Positions 19,066 through 27,693 of a stretch of 64,000 nucleotides of DNA are shown here, piece by piece. The notes beneath the pieces are model-generated. The model saw only the letters and a list, made by a program, of their open reading frames with translations. It did not search any database and had not been told where the DNA came from. Origin of the DNA: Corynebacterium alimapuense (GTDB lineage: Bacteria > Actinomycetota > Actinomycetes > Mycobacteriales > Mycobacteriaceae); the NCBI RefSeq assembly GCF_003716585.1, contig NZ_PTJO01000003.1:372001-436000 (forward strand), written 5' to 3'. A program made the position numbers and the translations under genes. Every line of letters starts with the position of its first letter. Within the stretch, counting starts at the first letter, position 1.

Positions 19066-20769
19066 TCACTGTTGTCTTACTCGGTAGAGCCGCCAATCAG
19101 GCTGCTCAGGACGTCCATCGTTGACAGCGATCAATTCTAAAGTGGCAATATCCGCGCCATCTGCATAGAACGTTGGGTATCTCAGGTTAATGGGATCTTG
19201 CGCTCCTCGCCCTTCCGAAGGCACCGCCAGGATATATTCCACCCCTTGCTCAGCAGGTTCTTCCAATCGATCAATAAAATCGGAGTCCGATGGAATTGTG
19301 AACTGACGTGGATTATTTGAAGCCACTACCACCGCGAAGCCATAGGTAGAGTCCACCAATACGGCCCCGTCTGCCAAATTGAGCACGTCTAGATAATCAG
19401 CTAGTCGTCGTTCAGTTCCGAATGTTCGCAACTCACTCGATTGCTGTTGGATCTGGTCCAAACTGGTGCCTCGGTTTCCAGATAGCTCTTGCTGCAGTGC
19501 ATATTCTTGAGGAGCCCAATCGTCTGATCCCAATACAGGAAAGGTCAGGGCGATACTCGCGGCTGATGCAGCCACTAGCACTCCAAGAATGCCGGGGCTA
19601 ACCGCTGGTTGTTTGGCACTGAGGACAGCCGCGCGCCCCGGACGTCGAGCTCGAAACGTTGCCGAAGCCGGTGCACATAGCAATAGCAGCACAGCATTCA
19701 ACCCGATTGCGACCAGAAAAAAGCGCAAGAATTCAAACGTTGTCCCCGTGGTCGCCGAGAACACTTGAAATGCAAGAGCTGAGCCCATCAAGACTACGGG
19801 CAGGACCATCTCCCACGAACCCCGTCTAATGGACAACATCAAACTAACTAGTAACAGCAGAGGCAATAATGGTGCCAGAATTAGTATTCTGACTAGCGAA
19901 TTGGAAAATGCCTCTGCTCCACCTTCCAGGCCTCCTAATTGCTCAATAATAGCTTCGTTGCCATAACTAGAAGATAGCTGGGAAACTAAGTCGCCTGTAA
20001 TAAGCCATCCGGAGATAGTCCACACCAGGAAAGCCAGGCTCACCGGAGCAAGGAAAACCAGCACATCGACTAACGCATAACCTTTGTATAGCCCAGCGGT
20101 GATGTGGGAGCGTCGCTTCCACGTGATCATCCCCACGACTATGGCGGTGGCAACACTGACCACCAAAGCATCATATCTCGCTAAAAAAGCCACTGCTAGA
20201 GCAACACCAGCTGCAGCTAGATCATGAACATCATCAGTCTCAAGCCAACGAAGTAAGCGCCGACAAGCCCATAGCATAGCGAATAGAAATGGCGCCTCGC
20301 TCATGCCTGTAGCACCATAAAAAATAATCATTGGATTCAGCGCGAACAGTAATACGACCGCGTAGCTAAACCAGAGCGGAACTCCACGCTCGATTGCCAT
20401 CTTCCATAACTGGTAGCAGGCGCCGGCCATAAACAAGGCAGAAACCACTACTGCGGCAAGAGCATATCTAGTCATTTCTGGGATCAAAGGAGTAGCAGCG
20501 ACCAATGGTATCTCAGCCAGCGTAGATAACGGCGTAAAAACAAACCCCATTGCGGAAAGAGACGGGTCACGTCCAAATAGCACCGATTGCGCTTCCTGGA
20601 CGCGCCCCAAGGAATCGCCGAGGAAGAACTTCATAGATAGGGCGACCCACGCTCCAGCCCCAAAATAGATCAATGCCATACTCCAAAACAGGACTATGCC
20701 AGCTTTTCGGCTTGAAGTGGGGGCAGTCTTGTCGGTGCTCAAAGACTCCGACTTGCTTAATATAGTCAT
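19066..20769 (-). CDS. GT-C-like multi-membrane protein (last gene of exopolysaccharide-like operon)
   Basis: The 567-residue protein has about twelve hydrophobic helices and a C-terminal external domain of about 130 residues. The first loop contains GDSLGRVQEAQSVLFGRDP then FVFTPLSTLAEIPL, the place where GT-C glycosyltransferases (ArnT/PMT-like) carry their acidic catalytic motif; I infer a lipid-linked sugar transferase but the acceptor is unknown. The start is the ATG overlapping the upstream glycosyltransferase stop (TAATG). A longer frame reading back into that gene is rejected. Base composition is more AT-rich than the core genes. Confidence 0.78.
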   Translation of the reverse strand: MTILSKSESLSTDKTAPTSSRKAGIVLFWSMALIYFGAGAWVALSMKFFLGDSLGRVQEAQSVLFGRDPSLSAMGFVFTPLSTLAEIPLVAATPLIPEMTRYALAAVVVSALFMAGACYQLWKMAIERGVPLWFSYAVVLLFALNPMIIFYGATGMSEAPFLFAMLWACRRLLRWLETDDVHDLAAAGVALAVAFLARYDALVVSVATAIVVGMITWKRRSHITAGLYKGYALVDVLVFLAPVSLAFLVWTISGWLITGDLVSQLSSSYGNEAIIEQLGGLEGGAEAFSNSLVRILILAPLLPLLLLVSLMLSIRRGSWEMVLPVVLMGSALAFQVFSATTGTTFEFLRFFLVAIGLNAVLLLLCAPASATFRARRPGRAAVLSAKQPAVSPGILGVLVAASAASIALTFPVLGSDDWAPQEYALQQELSGNRGTSLDQIQQQSSELRTFGTERRLADYLDVLNLADGAVLVDSTYGFAVVVASNNPRQFTIPSDSDFIDRLEEPAEQGVEYILAVPSEGRGAQDPINLRYPTFYADGADIATLELIAVNDGRPEQPDWRLYRVRQQ

Positions 20770-22214
20770 TATGAGTCCAGCCCATGTGCAGTCTTTTCCC
20801 AATAGGAAGGCCGAAACAAAAGCTGCCATGTCCCCTTCACCGCAGCAATTGCCATTAACAGCCAATAAAGGGGAAAGAGCAACACTCCGATAACCAGAAA
20901 CGGATCACGTTCTTCTCGGCAGCCAATTAAATTCATATACATGATTGCCGCATTGCCAACAATAAGAGATACCAAAGCAGGATAGTAAACCAGCGGAGGG
21001 AAAATCATGGCGATAAAAGACGACTGCCCCAAAATCCAAGTCAATGATAGATACCAAAAAACTAGGTTGAGCACTGCAATAATCGGCGTTCCTGCCATTA
21101 GAACAGTGAAACGGATAGCCGGCACCAGACCAATTTCCCTCACTAGCCAGCCAGGTCGGCGCATATAGACCAACCATGTCTGCAAATATCCTTTATACCA
21201 ACGAGAACGTTGTCGAAGCCAGTTAATCGTGTCGCTATTTGCCTCCTCCCACGTCACTGAATCGAGTACCGCAGTGGAATGACCAAAGGCCTTAATCCGG
21301 ACACCCAAATCTGCATCCTCGGTGACATTGTAGGGATCCCATGCCCCCAAAGCCCGAATGACTGGAGCTTTCAAATGGTTCGAAGTCCCGCCTAATGGAA
21401 CCGGCGCGTTCATCCGCATAATTCCCGGAAGTAGAAAATTGAACCACACGTCATACTCGATAGTAAACCAAGCTGTGAGAAGATTCTGACGAGGATTCCG
21501 ATACGATAAGCGAGATTGAACACAGGCAACAGTATCTGGAAGACTATTGAAAGCAATCACCACTTTACGCAGTTGAAGTGGGTCGGGAATATCCTCGGCA
21601 TCAAAAATAGTAACTATTTCACCCGTTGCAAAATGTAAACCATAATTACATGCTTTTGGCTTAGTCCGTGGTTGCGCATCCGGAACTTTCAAAATAGTAG
21701 ATATTTCATCCACTCCAGCGTCTTCCGCAGCAAGGATGGTCGGCTCATCATCCGCTTCAAGCAGAAGAAGAACCTGTAGTTTCTCAGCAGGATAATTAAT
21801 AGAGCGCATTGAAGCTAGTAGCTGCCCAATCACCTCTGGCTCACCATATGCGGGAACCAGCACTGTGTAGGCTGGCAAATCCTCATCAGGTATCGCCAGG
21901 GCCTCTTCATCACTGACTCGAAGGATAGCGTTCTGATCCAGCCCGCGATAAAACATAACCATGCGATCTACCAAGGTTAGTACATAAACTGCAATCATCG
22001 TTCCCGAGATGAAAACCAGCATCCAATTAGTCGCCAAAATGAGTCCGAGAAGAGTTAGCACCGCTAGCGACGCGAATAGAATCTTCTGCCGTCCGGTGAA
22101 AGCAATCGCCGCGGAAACTAGTGGATCTCGCGTACGGAGACCATCAATGGCATCTTCAAGTGCCGCACGTTTCTGCTCTTCTGGAGCATCAATTGCCAAA
22201 ATATTGCTAGTCAT
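20769..22214 (-). CDS. Processive GT2 glycosyltransferase, cellulose-synthase-like (no PilZ)
   Basis: The 481-residue inner-membrane enzyme has two N-terminal helices (about residues 45-90), a GT2 domain with the D, DxD, TED and QxxRW signatures (VPAYGEP about 117; DAED about 205; TEDAD about 298; QRSRWYKG about 335), and several C-terminal helices ending in PSYWEKTAHGL. This is the catalytic layout of BcsA-type polymerases that extrude the glycan, but there is no C-terminal PilZ domain for cyclic di-GMP. The ATG overlaps the preceding stop by 8 bases. The polymer made is unknown. Confidence 0.88.
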   Translation of the reverse strand: MTSNILAIDAPEEQKRAALEDAIDGLRTRDPLVSAAIAFTGRQKILFASLAVLTLLGLILATNWMLVFISGTMIAVYVLTLVDRMVMFYRGLDQNAILRVSDEEALAIPDEDLPAYTVLVPAYGEPEVIGQLLASMRSINYPAEKLQVLLLLEADDEPTILAAEDAGVDEISTILKVPDAQPRTKPKACNYGLHFATGEIVTIFDAEDIPDPLQLRKVVIAFNSLPDTVACVQSRLSYRNPRQNLLTAWFTIEYDVWFNFLLPGIMRMNAPVPLGGTSNHLKAPVIRALGAWDPYNVTEDADLGVRIKAFGHSTAVLDSVTWEEANSDTINWLRQRSRWYKGYLQTWLVYMRRPGWLVREIGLVPAIRFTVLMAGTPIIAVLNLVFWYLSLTWILGQSSFIAMIFPPLVYYPALVSLIVGNAAIMYMNLIGCREERDPFLVIGVLLFPLYWLLMAIAAVKGTWQLLFRPSYWEKTAHGLDS

Positions 22215-23727
22215 GGTCCCTCCACGTTTCCTCAACGATGCTGCGCCCAACGGAACTCACTACTTCAAGATTTCGATACGTCGAACTTTCATCAACCGTG
22301 ACAGCATTTCCCCTTAAGAAGATAGTCACTATTCGCAGAAGAACGTTACTAAACGATGGGCTTAATTGTGGAAACGAGGAATAGTCCACTGCTTCATCCA
22401 CTGTGATTATTGAAACTGATTCAATCACATCACCTTCGCGATTCCAATCAAAATCCAACCTAGTGGACGTTTGGTACTTATCTTCATCGACAATTGTGTA
22501 GACACTACCGGTCACTCCATGACCGAGGTCTACTTGAATAGGTCTAGACTGCCTACCATTGATAGTGCTATAGAGCATTTGCTTATTGAACATCTCAATG
22601 CGATAGATGCTATCCGAATGAAGAGTATCTACAACTACTCGATGTTCTGCATTAATTCCATCATTATCAACTAACCCAAAATCAGATTCAATCTCCTGAT
22701 GTATCAAAGTCGAGCCCTCTCCAAAGAAAGTGCTAGCCCAACTCATATTGTCTTCTTCTAGCTGCACCCAACCAGCAGGCACATCGATGCCAGGAGTAGA
22801 ACTGTAAATTGGACCAGAAGGTATCTCCTCGAACTGCACCTTAGGAAGTGGATACGCCGCGATAACGATTGAGCTGACTGCCAGTATCGCAATAGCTATT
22901 TTCGTATCTTTGACCGTAGGAGAAATAAGCGGCGCTGACTTTTCTGGGTGACCTGCCGTTGCTTTGGTAGCTGACCTAGAGGCTATCCGAGAAAATAATT
23001 TCCAATTGGAGAGGAACAAAAGGAAAACCACGACAATCACTGCAGGAATCTGTGCCGTCTGAATTGGCTTCTCTGGCAAGATTACCACTACTGGAAAAGC
23101 GACTAAAATATTGCCAATGAATACCGCTAGACCAAAAGCTAGTCGCAGGAGTGTTTTGCCACCGATAGCCAAAAAACCAGCAACTGACAGAATAATGGCA
23201 CTAGCAATGACGCTACCCCACCAATTTCCTCCAGCGATCAGTCCGATAAACAAAAAAACCGGCGGGTTAAAGACCAGGAGCAGTAGCCATATTCGTGAAT
23301 ATTGAAGAGTTGCACGTGTGCCAAACAATAGAACCGATGCACCAAAAGTCCACACCACTACTGCTAAAAGATCAAAACGTAAGAGAAAGTACCAATCAGC
23401 AAATCTAGCTACTAGCTGCCATTCGATGGTCATCGAGATGATGATGGCAATGCTGCCAATTATATAGTCGACTTCGCGATCATGAATCGGTAACTGTTTA
23501 ACTCGTTGCCGATCAATACCAACTAGCAGAACTAGTACAGCCAATAGCATGGTCAGACTGTAGGCAGCTGCCCCGTAGTGGAAATATTCCACTGTCCGTT
23601 CAACAGATTGGTTGAAGGCAACGAGTCCCAGCACAATAGCCACTAACCAACGCAGCGCGTAGCGTATGCTGCGGCGCGGCTGCTTCACACTGGGGGTAGT
23701 TGGCTTTAACAACGTGGAAAGACTCAT
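22207..23727 (-). CDS. Multi-membrane protein with external C-terminal domain, unknown function
   Basis: I do not recognise this 506-residue protein. It has about nine hydrophobic helices in residues 20-300, including LLFGTRATLQYSRIWLLLL, then a roughly 200-residue soluble domain (PAGWVQLEEDN to the end) predicted outside the membrane. The layout recalls exosortase-EpsI fusions, but there is no cysteine at all, so it cannot be a cysteine transpeptidase. It lies between the BcsB-like and the GT2 genes, overlapping the latter by 8 bases and one base from the former, so it is probably a structural part of the same export machine. Confidence 0.75.
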   Translation of the reverse strand: MSLSTLLKPTTPSVKQPRRSIRYALRWLVAIVLGLVAFNQSVERTVEYFHYGAAAYSLTMLLAVLVLLVGIDRQRVKQLPIHDREVDYIIGSIAIIISMTIEWQLVARFADWYFLLRFDLLAVVVWTFGASVLLFGTRATLQYSRIWLLLLVFNPPVFLFIGLIAGGNWWGSVIASAIILSVAGFLAIGGKTLLRLAFGLAVFIGNILVAFPVVVILPEKPIQTAQIPAVIVVVFLLFLSNWKLFSRIASRSATKATAGHPEKSAPLISPTVKDTKIAIAILAVSSIVIAAYPLPKVQFEEIPSGPIYSSTPGIDVPAGWVQLEEDNMSWASTFFGEGSTLIHQEIESDFGLVDNDGINAEHRVVVDTLHSDSIYRIEMFNKQMLYSTINGRQSRPIQVDLGHGVTGSVYTIVDEDKYQTSTRLDFDWNREGDVIESVSIITVDEAVDYSSFPQLSPSFSNVLLRIVTIFLRGNAVTVDESSTYRNLEVVSSVGRSIVEETWRDHD

Positions 23728-23728
23728 A

Positions 23729-25672
23729 TCATCGTTGTTCCAAGTTTAGATCGTCGCCCTCAGCCTTTGATGCCCGGCTACGTGCACGGCTACGTAGCAC
23801 GATTGCTATTACTCCGACGGTAAGAAGACTGAGTAGTACAGCTCCTACAATCCAAGCAGTTTTATCGGTACTAGGCTGTTGATCTAGTTGCGCTGCGGAG
23901 ACGGTCACTTCCATAGGATCGCCTAGGTTTCCCACTGATTGCAGGAGAGCCTGGCCGCTGAGTTCATACCAACGGTCTTGGTCCTGGTCAAGCCAATTTA
24001 GGACTCTATCAAGTTCAGCCGGATCACCCGCTGAGCTAGCGACCAGCAGCATACGGCTGTTTTCCTCATCCCAGAAAGTCTCTATTCCCCCGTATTCAAG
24101 TTGATCCAGGTTGATAACATCTTCGCTTCCTTCAACCGTAAGGACTCCATTTTCTGTTTCTACTGGAAGCGATAAATCCGTTGAGGATTCGCCCCCAGCA
24201 TCAATGAGCACCGCCGGCTGCTGGCTCACTATTGCGTCTTCCCAAGACACCAGCTCGGGACGTAACCGGGTAGTTCCCAACATTTGAACACCATCAATGA
24301 TGCTCACTGCCCGCTGCACATCAGCGAAGTCCCCTTCAGCTAGCGCAACATTGACAGTAGGAATGAATCCTTGTGGCAGAGAAAGGAATCCTGCGTTTTC
24401 TGGTGTATCCGATAGCTCAGTGTTCACCGTGCTTTTAGGATCAATCCACAAACTCAAAGGTTGAGTGACATTGCACTCGACGGTACCGGTGCTGCGAAGT
24501 TCAACTTCAAGTTGAGGGAATCGAGAGAATAAATCTTGTGGAATCAACAGAGTATGATTAAACTCTCCGCCTTGATTGAGGGGCAATTGATCAATCACGG
24601 TATCTCCGATGTGAAAAATCAGTTGTCCATTCATATCTGCGGGAAGTGGCACATACCCTCCGCTGAGATTTACCTCTAACTCAGTCGGGAATGATCCCAT
24701 TCTCGACTGATCAAATCCGATGTTTACACTGGTTCTTCCAATTCCCTCTGTCTCTAGGGTGAAGTTACCTAATTCTTCCACCGTCATCGATCTTGGTTCT
24801 AACTGCGGAATCTCAGCGTGGGACGCAAGTTCTGCAGAGTTTGTGTTAACTAGCGGTAGTAGCTCGCTACTCAACAGTCGCGCCTGATCAACCAGAGCAT
24901 TCCCTTGACCACTAATCCGCAAGAACATGCTATCTGCTCCTGGATTTTCTAGCACAACCTCTGAGTCTTCTTGATCACTAATGACAAACTTTCGCTCGAA
25001 GGCGTCTGCCGATGCACGAGGACTAGACTCCCCGGCAGCTAAACTGATCAAATCTATCTCGGGGTTCTGAGTACGGTACTGCGCCGACAGCGCTGATGAT
25101 AGTTCGATAGCTGCTGCTGATTCTGATTCTGATGGTTCCTGCGGTATATAGATACTAATTCGATCTAGCACCGATGGCAGGTACTCCGAAATGACCATGG
25201 GTAGCGCTGGCTCTCCAGCGTAGGTCATAGAGAGATTTGTTAGTGTTGCTGGATCATCCCAGTCATCATGACACCAGTTACTGTCCGAGTATTCTAAAGA
25301 AGTACGGACTTGTATAGTTGCTTCTTGACCAACGACGTTCAAGTCCAAGATGGGTATCGCAAACTCAGCTAATCCATCGACTATTTCTAATTCTGTGATA
25401 GCTAACAGTTGCTCATCTTGATAGATCTTTATATTCCCACCATTATATCCTGAGGGAGCTTGCATTGACCCTGTCAATGTTTCTGGTGTAGTGCCAGAGG
25501 GGACGGGAAGAGTTAAGATTGTGGTCGCGGTACGTCCGGCCATTGAGATGTTCTCGTTAAGGCCGAGGGTAGGGAAATCTAATTCTGAGCTCTCCTGCGC
25601 GTTTGCCATAGGCATCTGGAAAATACCAACAAGTACTGTTGTTGCTAATGCCATTTTGGATATCGAACGCAT
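23729..25672 (-). CDS. BcsB-like exported glycan synthase subunit
   Basis: The 647-residue protein has a signal peptide ending near MANAQ (about residue 25), a large external part, one C-terminal helix (AWIVGAVLLSLLTVGVIAIVL, about 605-625) and a basic cytosolic tail. Segment order resembles BcsB: carbohydrate-binding beta domains, then stretches such as WCHDDWDDPATLTNLSM and LPSVLDRISIYIP leading to an alpha/beta module, then a second copy (LWIDPKSTVN onward). In cellulose systems BcsB anchors and guides the chain from BcsA. Start has TAGGAG six bases upstream; it is the first gene of the operon. Confidence 0.78.
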   Translation of the reverse strand: MRSISKMALATTVLVGIFQMPMANAQESSELDFPTLGLNENISMAGRTATTILTLPVPSGTTPETLTGSMQAPSGYNGGNIKIYQDEQLLAITELEIVDGLAEFAIPILDLNVVGQEATIQVRTSLEYSDSNWCHDDWDDPATLTNLSMTYAGEPALPMVISEYLPSVLDRISIYIPQEPSESESAAAIELSSALSAQYRTQNPEIDLISLAAGESSPRASADAFERKFVISDQEDSEVVLENPGADSMFLRISGQGNALVDQARLLSSELLPLVNTNSAELASHAEIPQLEPRSMTVEELGNFTLETEGIGRTSVNIGFDQSRMGSFPTELEVNLSGGYVPLPADMNGQLIFHIGDTVIDQLPLNQGGEFNHTLLIPQDLFSRFPQLEVELRSTGTVECNVTQPLSLWIDPKSTVNTELSDTPENAGFLSLPQGFIPTVNVALAEGDFADVQRAVSIIDGVQMLGTTRLRPELVSWEDAIVSQQPAVLIDAGGESSTDLSLPVETENGVLTVEGSEDVINLDQLEYGGIETFWDEENSRMLLVASSAGDPAELDRVLNWLDQDQDRWYELSGQALLQSVGNLGDPMEVTVSAAQLDQQPSTDKTAWIVGAVLLSLLTVGVIAIVLRSRARSRASKAEGDDLNLEQR

Positions 25673-26362
25673 AATGCTCCTATCTTATTAGTTTTCCACG
25701 TGATAGATAGGAAGAAGTCGATAAACTAGTTCAGGGATATTGTTCTTCATTTCAAGAACTGCTCTAGTTTCCCGTTCGACAATCATAGAGAATCTATCTG
25801 AACGAGAAAAACCTGTTCTGGGAACCAACATAGATCCACGCGGCACCACTACGCAGGGGAATGAGAGACGGTCCTCAAGACATCAGGCTTCCTCCCTATC
25901 CAGTTATAGTGGTACCTTAACATCGACGCATTCAATATTCTTGCCAACAAAAATTCTTACTTGCAGAAAGCAACCTCTAGGTTACAGCTCAAGAGTATTG
26001 GCATCTAGAAGCTAGCGGCAGCCCTATCGGGCTGAAGTGATCGACGCTAGCGAGCGCTTGTGAGAATTCCTGACACCCTGACACTGCAAGCTAAGTGGGC
26101 GCGCGGTCAAAGACGGCAGTTCTAAGGCAACACAGACTGATCAATACCAGCGAAATACCCACCACACTATTGGCCATTCGGTCGCTGCCAAAGCAGTAGT
26201 TCTATACACGTCTGCAAGGTAGCGGCTGAGATAGCCAAAGGAACACACCAGGCCGCTACCACCGAGGTCGTTGAGATTGGCCGTCCGCAGTGTGCCAGCG
26301 CATTGCCGTAATCGTCACTACTGGATATTCGATCCGTTGAGGAACTGCATCTGCTGAGTTGA
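25673..26362. other. 690-base intergenic region upstream of the BcsB-like gene
   Basis: No convincing gene is present. It must hold the promoter of the exopolysaccharide-like operon and the end of the MFS transcript. Two structured spots are visible: a nested inverted repeat (GCTAGCG at 26011-26017 with CGCTAGC at 26045-26051, enclosing AGCCC-TATC-GGGCT) and GGTAGCGGC at 26217-26225 facing GCCGCTACC at 26252-26260. Composition is mixed, changing from AT-rich near 25.7 kb to GC-rich near 26.3 kb. Confidence 0.6.
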
Positions 26363-27607
26363 TCAGGATTGACTGGCTGTCGCCTGTTCCCGTTCCAGCA
26401 CACGGGCACCACTGCGGACACCTAGCGCAGCGATCAATGAGGTCACAAACATCACGGCGGTCATAGCCACTGGCTGCGACATCCCTGCGGCAGCTGCTAG
26501 ACCGACAATCGGGCTCAGGATGCCGCCAATGAGAAATTGTCCGGAGCCAATAAAGGCAGAAGCAGAGCCCGCAATATCTCCGGCCCTAGAGATCGCCAGG
26601 GCTGAGTTATTGGCGTAGTTGATTCCATTGGACGAGACCACCAGGAACAGCCCGACCAGGATGACCCAGCGGTTAGCGTCGACAAGCGCAGCCAAAACCA
26701 AGCCAGTGGCCGCCAGCGCCAACACGGTATTTCCCACTTTCACTAGTACCAAGGGGCCAAGCCTGCGAACGATCTTGGCGTTGATCAGCGCGACGATGAA
26801 CATGCCGGTGGTATTGACTGCGAAGATGATCGAGAACTGCACCGGGGTGAAGCCGTAATATTCCTGCAGAATGAACGGGGAAGCGGCCACGTAGGCGAAC
26901 ATCGTAGAAAAAGAGAAGATGAATCCTACGGCGAAACCCACATAACCAGGATCACGCAGGAGTGAACCCATGTTTTTCAGGATGGGGGCCAGACCCTTTT
27001 CTTGACGCTTTTCTGGCGGCAGAGTCTCGGGTACGAGTTTCCACACGCCTAATGCGATAGCGAGGTTGATCACCGCCAGCAACCAAAACACACCTCGCCA
27101 ACCGACTGAATCCACGATCAGCCCGCCAATGACGGGGCCAATGACCGGGGCGATTCCGCCAAGGAGCATCAACAGGGAAAATACTCGAGCCAATTCTGGG
27201 CCTCGAGCTAGGTCGGTAGCCACTGCGCGAGCCAACACCACCGCAGTACCACCAGCTAGGCCCTGAATAAAGCGAGCTGCGAATAGGATCCAGGCGTGCG
27301 GGGCCAACGCGGAGGCGATGGTCGCTATAACCAGCAAGATCGTGCCAGCCACGTAGAGGCCACGACGGCCCCTGGTATCAGAGAGTGACCCCACCACCAG
27401 CTGCCCAATGGCCATGCCAGCCAGGAAGAAGGTCAAGGTGAGCTGGGCGCCGGATTGACTCAACCCCAGATCTCGGCCCAGTTGTGGCAGGCCAGAGAGG
27501 TACATGTTGATCGATAGGGGTGCCACCATCGATGACAATGCCAAGACTCCCAGGACCATGGGAGGAATGAGAGCCTTCGGGGTGCTGGTGGGAACGCTCG
27601 CGCTCAT
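26363..27607 (-). CDS. MFS multidrug exporter, Bcr/CflA family
   Basis: The 414-residue protein has twelve hydrophobic helices and the DHA1-type signature GQLVVGSLSDTRGRRGLYVAG (motif A between helices 2 and 3, about residues 72-92) and GGTAVVLARAVATDL (about 138-152), which match Bcr/CflA drug:proton antiporters. The N-terminus ALSSMVAPLSINMYLSGLPQLG is the usual first helix. AAAGAAG lies just upstream of the ATG. Substrate unknown. It is followed by the long gap before the exopolysaccharide operon and preceded by a second MFS gene on the same strand. Confidence 0.88.
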   Translation of the reverse strand: MSASVPTSTPKALIPPMVLGVLALSSMVAPLSINMYLSGLPQLGRDLGLSQSGAQLTLTFFLAGMAIGQLVVGSLSDTRGRRGLYVAGTILLVIATIASALAPHAWILFAARFIQGLAGGTAVVLARAVATDLARGPELARVFSLLMLLGGIAPVIGPVIGGLIVDSVGWRGVFWLLAVINLAIALGVWKLVPETLPPEKRQEKGLAPILKNMGSLLRDPGYVGFAVGFIFSFSTMFAYVAASPFILQEYYGFTPVQFSIIFAVNTTGMFIVALINAKIVRRLGPLVLVKVGNTVLALAATGLVLAALVDANRWVILVGLFLVVSSNGINYANNSALAISRAGDIAGSASAFIGSGQFLIGGILSPIVGLAAAAGMSQPVAMTAVMFVTSLIAALGVRSGARVLEREQATASQS

Positions 27608-27693
27608 AGCTTCTTTCGTTATTGACTCTGGTTTTCAGCAACTAAGATGAGTAACCATAGTCCACATACCTAGTGCGGTATATATTGCCAGCG

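Noticed and set aside
25740..26015. 91-residue plus-strand ORF in the intergenic region
   Set aside because: Starts without a ribosome-binding site, has an unlikely protein composition and no similarity I can see.
26167..26421. 84-residue minus-strand ORF at the end of the Bcr/CflA gene
   Set aside because: It overlaps the 3-prime end of the MFS gene in another frame, with no ribosome-binding site or recognisable domain.
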